From Acidobacteriota bacterium (GTDB lineage: Bacteria; Acidobacteriota; Thermoanaerobaculia; Multivoradales; J023), in contig JAJCXO010000121.1 of NCBI GenBank assembly GCA_029263395.1, forward strand, positions 17,848 to 81,847: DNA of 64,000 bases. The letters run 5' to 3'. Below, piece by piece: positions 62,224 to 64,000 of the stretch. A program made the position numbers and the translations under genes. Below the pieces are notes generated by a model. It did no database searches. It saw only the letters and a list, made by a program, of their open reading frames with translations, and had not been told where the DNA came from. Numbering within the stretch: position 1 is the first letter of the stretch; the number at the start of each line of letters is the position of its first letter.

Positions 62224-64000
62224 TCAATCGAACCAATACGGTGTGCGCTCGGTCCATGGGTTGTCGGGGAATCGTCGGTGCAACAGCTGGAATGCAGCGC
62301 GGGAGGTTTCGGCATAACTATTCAGGCCGCAACCGTATCGGGTCGCGTCGACGACGCGATGGAGCGCCTCCGGCAGGCGTGGATCCTCGGGGTGGTTTTC
62401 AGCTCGGGAGATCACCAAGCGGCCGAGATAATCGGGCGAGGCAGGCAGCCGACCCCCGCTCGGCCAACTTTCGTGGACGGCGGCGATCTCATCAGCGTTG
62501 CGCACGATCTGCTTTGGCAGCTCCTGGTTGGCCAGGACATTGGCACACCAGCCGTTGTCACGCAGTGAGTCCCGCTCATTAAACGGGGTGTGGCGGCCGA
62601 CGTTCCAGCGCAACACGGGCGACAGGCCAGGGAATCGCAGCATCGTCCAAATCGCGGCGAATTGGCGATCTTCCGGTCCGGCTTCGAGGTATCCGTTCAT
62701 CTCGGCCTCGAGCTCCGGAGCGATCGCAGCGACGAGGGGTGCCGCAGTGCGAGCGATTTCATCCTCACCAGTGATCACCGCCCGGGTCCAGGTTGCCAGG
62801 GTCAGCCTGAGACGCCAGGGATCAGGCAGCACCTCACCCTCAGCCAAATTCAATAGTTCCGAAGTGTGCAGTCCGTGGTTCAAGAGCTCAACAGCCGAGT
62901 CCGGCAACAAGGGTTGGCTCAGACGGTAGGTGGGAAAAACAGAATCAGGATTGCTTGGCACGGTGCTACTACCGTCGTCCCACCCCAGCCCCACCGGCTC
63001 GATGGCGACCAGACGCAGGTAGTCATCGAGCTCGGGGGTGATCTCACCGCGTAACAGGCGCAGACGGTTGTGATCCGCGGCCGACAGCGCGTCAAGAGGC
63101 TCGTTCAGCAGTTGATCGAGAACCGTTCGAGCCTCGTCCATGCGGTCGGTTGCGGCCAACAGCCGACCACGATGGTAGGCGGCGGTGAGAAATGCCGGTG
63201 AGTCGGTCGGGACTTCGGCCGCCGCTGCCAGCAGAGTGTCGAGCTCGGGGGTCTCAGGCGTTGATTTGACCAGTGCTGCCAGTAGCCGTGGCAGGCCGAC
63301 CGGCAGATCGAGGGCGGCTTGTGGGGTCGGTGCCGGTTCGGTCAACAACACTCGCATCGCCTGCATCCAATCGCGAAAGGTGCTCTCACCATGATCGTGG
63401 TCCAATAACCACAAGTAGTCGATGAGTGTCTGATGCAGTGGCGTGTCGAGGCGTGACGCCAACAACTGACGATTCAGCTCCTCGAAGCGACTGCCGGGGT
63501 CGCCACGCAACTGGCTGAAGGCCAACAAGCGGTGTGCCGGCTCATGCCATGCCTCGAGCCGAGGGGTTGCCAGCATCTGATGCAGCTCCTTGTTCGCGGC
63601 ATCGAACTGTCCGTTGCGAATCAAGACACGGCTGACGAGATAGCTGGCTAGATCGCGCCAAGGCGACTCGGGGTTGCGCGAGATTCCTCGGAACTGCTCC
63701 TCGGCCTGGTGGTAATGGCCGGCATAAAAATGTGCCGCCGCAATTTGATACGCACGGTCAGAGCGAATCAGTGGGTCCCATTCGGCTCCCAAAGGCTGCG
63801 GGATTGCCTCTCCAGAGGAGCAGTTGGAAAACACTTGGTCCTGGGCCTCCGCCCAGACTCGGACCTCGGGTGAGCCAGCACCGAACTGCTCGATACGGGC
63901 AGTGAGGGTTGTGGCGGCGTGGCCGAACGCATCGTCGAGGCAGTTGAGGTAATACTCGTGGGTGACGATGCCGTCCTGCTCGGTGCGCTGATTGCGGGTG
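62224..64000 (-). CDS. Helical-repeat protein of unknown function, 5' end cut by window
   Basis: The frame stays open to the window edge (592 codons visible; no start codon seen, since the GTG near 63834 is internal to conserved-looking sequence). It reads ATTLTARIEQFGAG before TPR-like pairs (AYQIAAAHFYAGHYHQAEEQFRGI, DLASYLVSRVLIRNGQFDAANKEL, LHQTLIDYLWLLDHDHGE). The C-terminus ends RRFPDNPWTERTPYWFD. I do not recognise the family. It converges on the MerB-like gene with a 70-bp gap that holds no clear terminator. Confidence 0.7.
   Translation of the reverse strand, partial: TRNQRTEQDGIVTHEYYLNCLDDAFGHAATTLTARIEQFGAGSPEVRVWAEAQDQVFSNCSSGEAIPQPLGAEWDPLIRSDRAYQIAAAHFYAGHYHQAEEQFRGISRNPESPWRDLASYLVSRVLIRNGQFDAANKELHQMLATPRLEAWHEPAHRLLAFSQLRGDPGSRFEELNRQLLASRLDTPLHQTLIDYLWLLDHDHGESTFRDWMQAMRVLLTEPAPTPQAALDLPVGLPRLLAALVKSTPETPELDTLLAAAAEVPTDSPAFLTAAYHRGRLLAATDRMDEARTVLDQLLNEPLDALSAADHNRLRLLRGEITPELDDYLRLVAIEPVGLGWDDGSSTVPSNPDSVFPTYRLSQPLLPDSAVELLNHGLHTSELLNLAEGEVLPDPWRLRLTLATWTRAVITGEDEIARTAAPLVAAIAPELEAEMNGYLEAGPEDRQFAAIWTMLRFPGLSPVLRWNVGRHTPFNERDSLRDNGWCANVLANQELPKQIVRNADEIAAVHESWPSGGRLPASPDYLGRLVISRAENHPEDPRLPEALHRVVDATRYGCGLNSYAETSRAAFQLLHRRFPDNPWTERTPYWFD

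Overview
The window is high-GC, gene-dense bacterial DNA with short intergenic gaps. It most resembles an Acidobacteriota chromosome, perhaps Thermoanaerobaculia-like. The support is inferential: a secreted protein with the acidobacterial 'VWFA-related' architecture (37388-38512), a secreted lectin with a C-terminal domain I associate with that phylum (34893-36158), a DGFESGD-type C-terminal tail, PQQ-propeller and ABC/sigma-54 gene sets. No rRNA, tRNA, prophage or insertion sequence was seen.

Layout. (1) 1-8977, minus strand: one operon running ECF sigma factor, membrane anti-sigma-like protein, exported TPR-CHAT protease, a 98-residue four-repeat acidic peptide, gingipain (C25)-like protease, metacaspase, and a CHAT-TM-formylglycine-synthase-like fusion. 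Four caspase-clan proteins sit with a small repeat protein that could be their substrate. This is the best candidate for an undescribed system. (2) 9237-13081: a DUF1186 protein, a MerR regulator next to a free-standing copy of its own C-terminal domain, a VapBC-like pair with a palindromic operator, and a PQQ-propeller gene frameshifted in a G8 run. (3) 13182-21407: an arginine operon, argR-argG-argD-argB-(unknown P-loop gene)-argC-argH-lipoprotein. (4) 21408-22935: two different tandem-repeat arrays (42 and 43 bp), the C-terminal stump of a PIN toxin and an orphan antitoxin. (5) 22979-27398: MTH1-like Nudix, ABC-2 exporter, TPR/sialidase-fold lipoprotein. (6) 27448-34776: a MacAB-type exporter co-transcribed with its own NtrC-type regulator and kinase, behind a clear sigma-54 promoter with an upstream palindrome. 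(7) 34893-38512: lectin, Rpn-type nuclease, VWFA-related protein. (8) 38537-44021: exopolysaccharide initiation and three glycosyltransferases. (9) 44018-47766: three uncharacterised genes. (10) 47884-53439: yceD-rpmF-plsX-fabD-fabG-acpP-fabF. (11) 53780-56591: DUF2911 protein and a GH113-like hydrolase. (12) 56638-61430: a RamB/ScfR-like regulator divergent from malate synthase and isocitrate lyase (glyoxylate shunt). (13) 61458-62153: a MerB (organomercurial lyase)-family gene with an in-frame TGA exactly at the catalytic Cys159 position, followed at the right distance by a perfect 9-bp hairpin with a GGTC loop. I read it as a selenoprotein with a bacterial SECIS element. Its Shine-Dalgarno sequence lies in a second perfect 9-bp hairpin. 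(14) 62224-64000: a truncated hypothetical gene.

A recurring trait is slippage-type duplication: perfect 15-bp tandem duplications occur inside four unrelated genes, beside the larger arrays.
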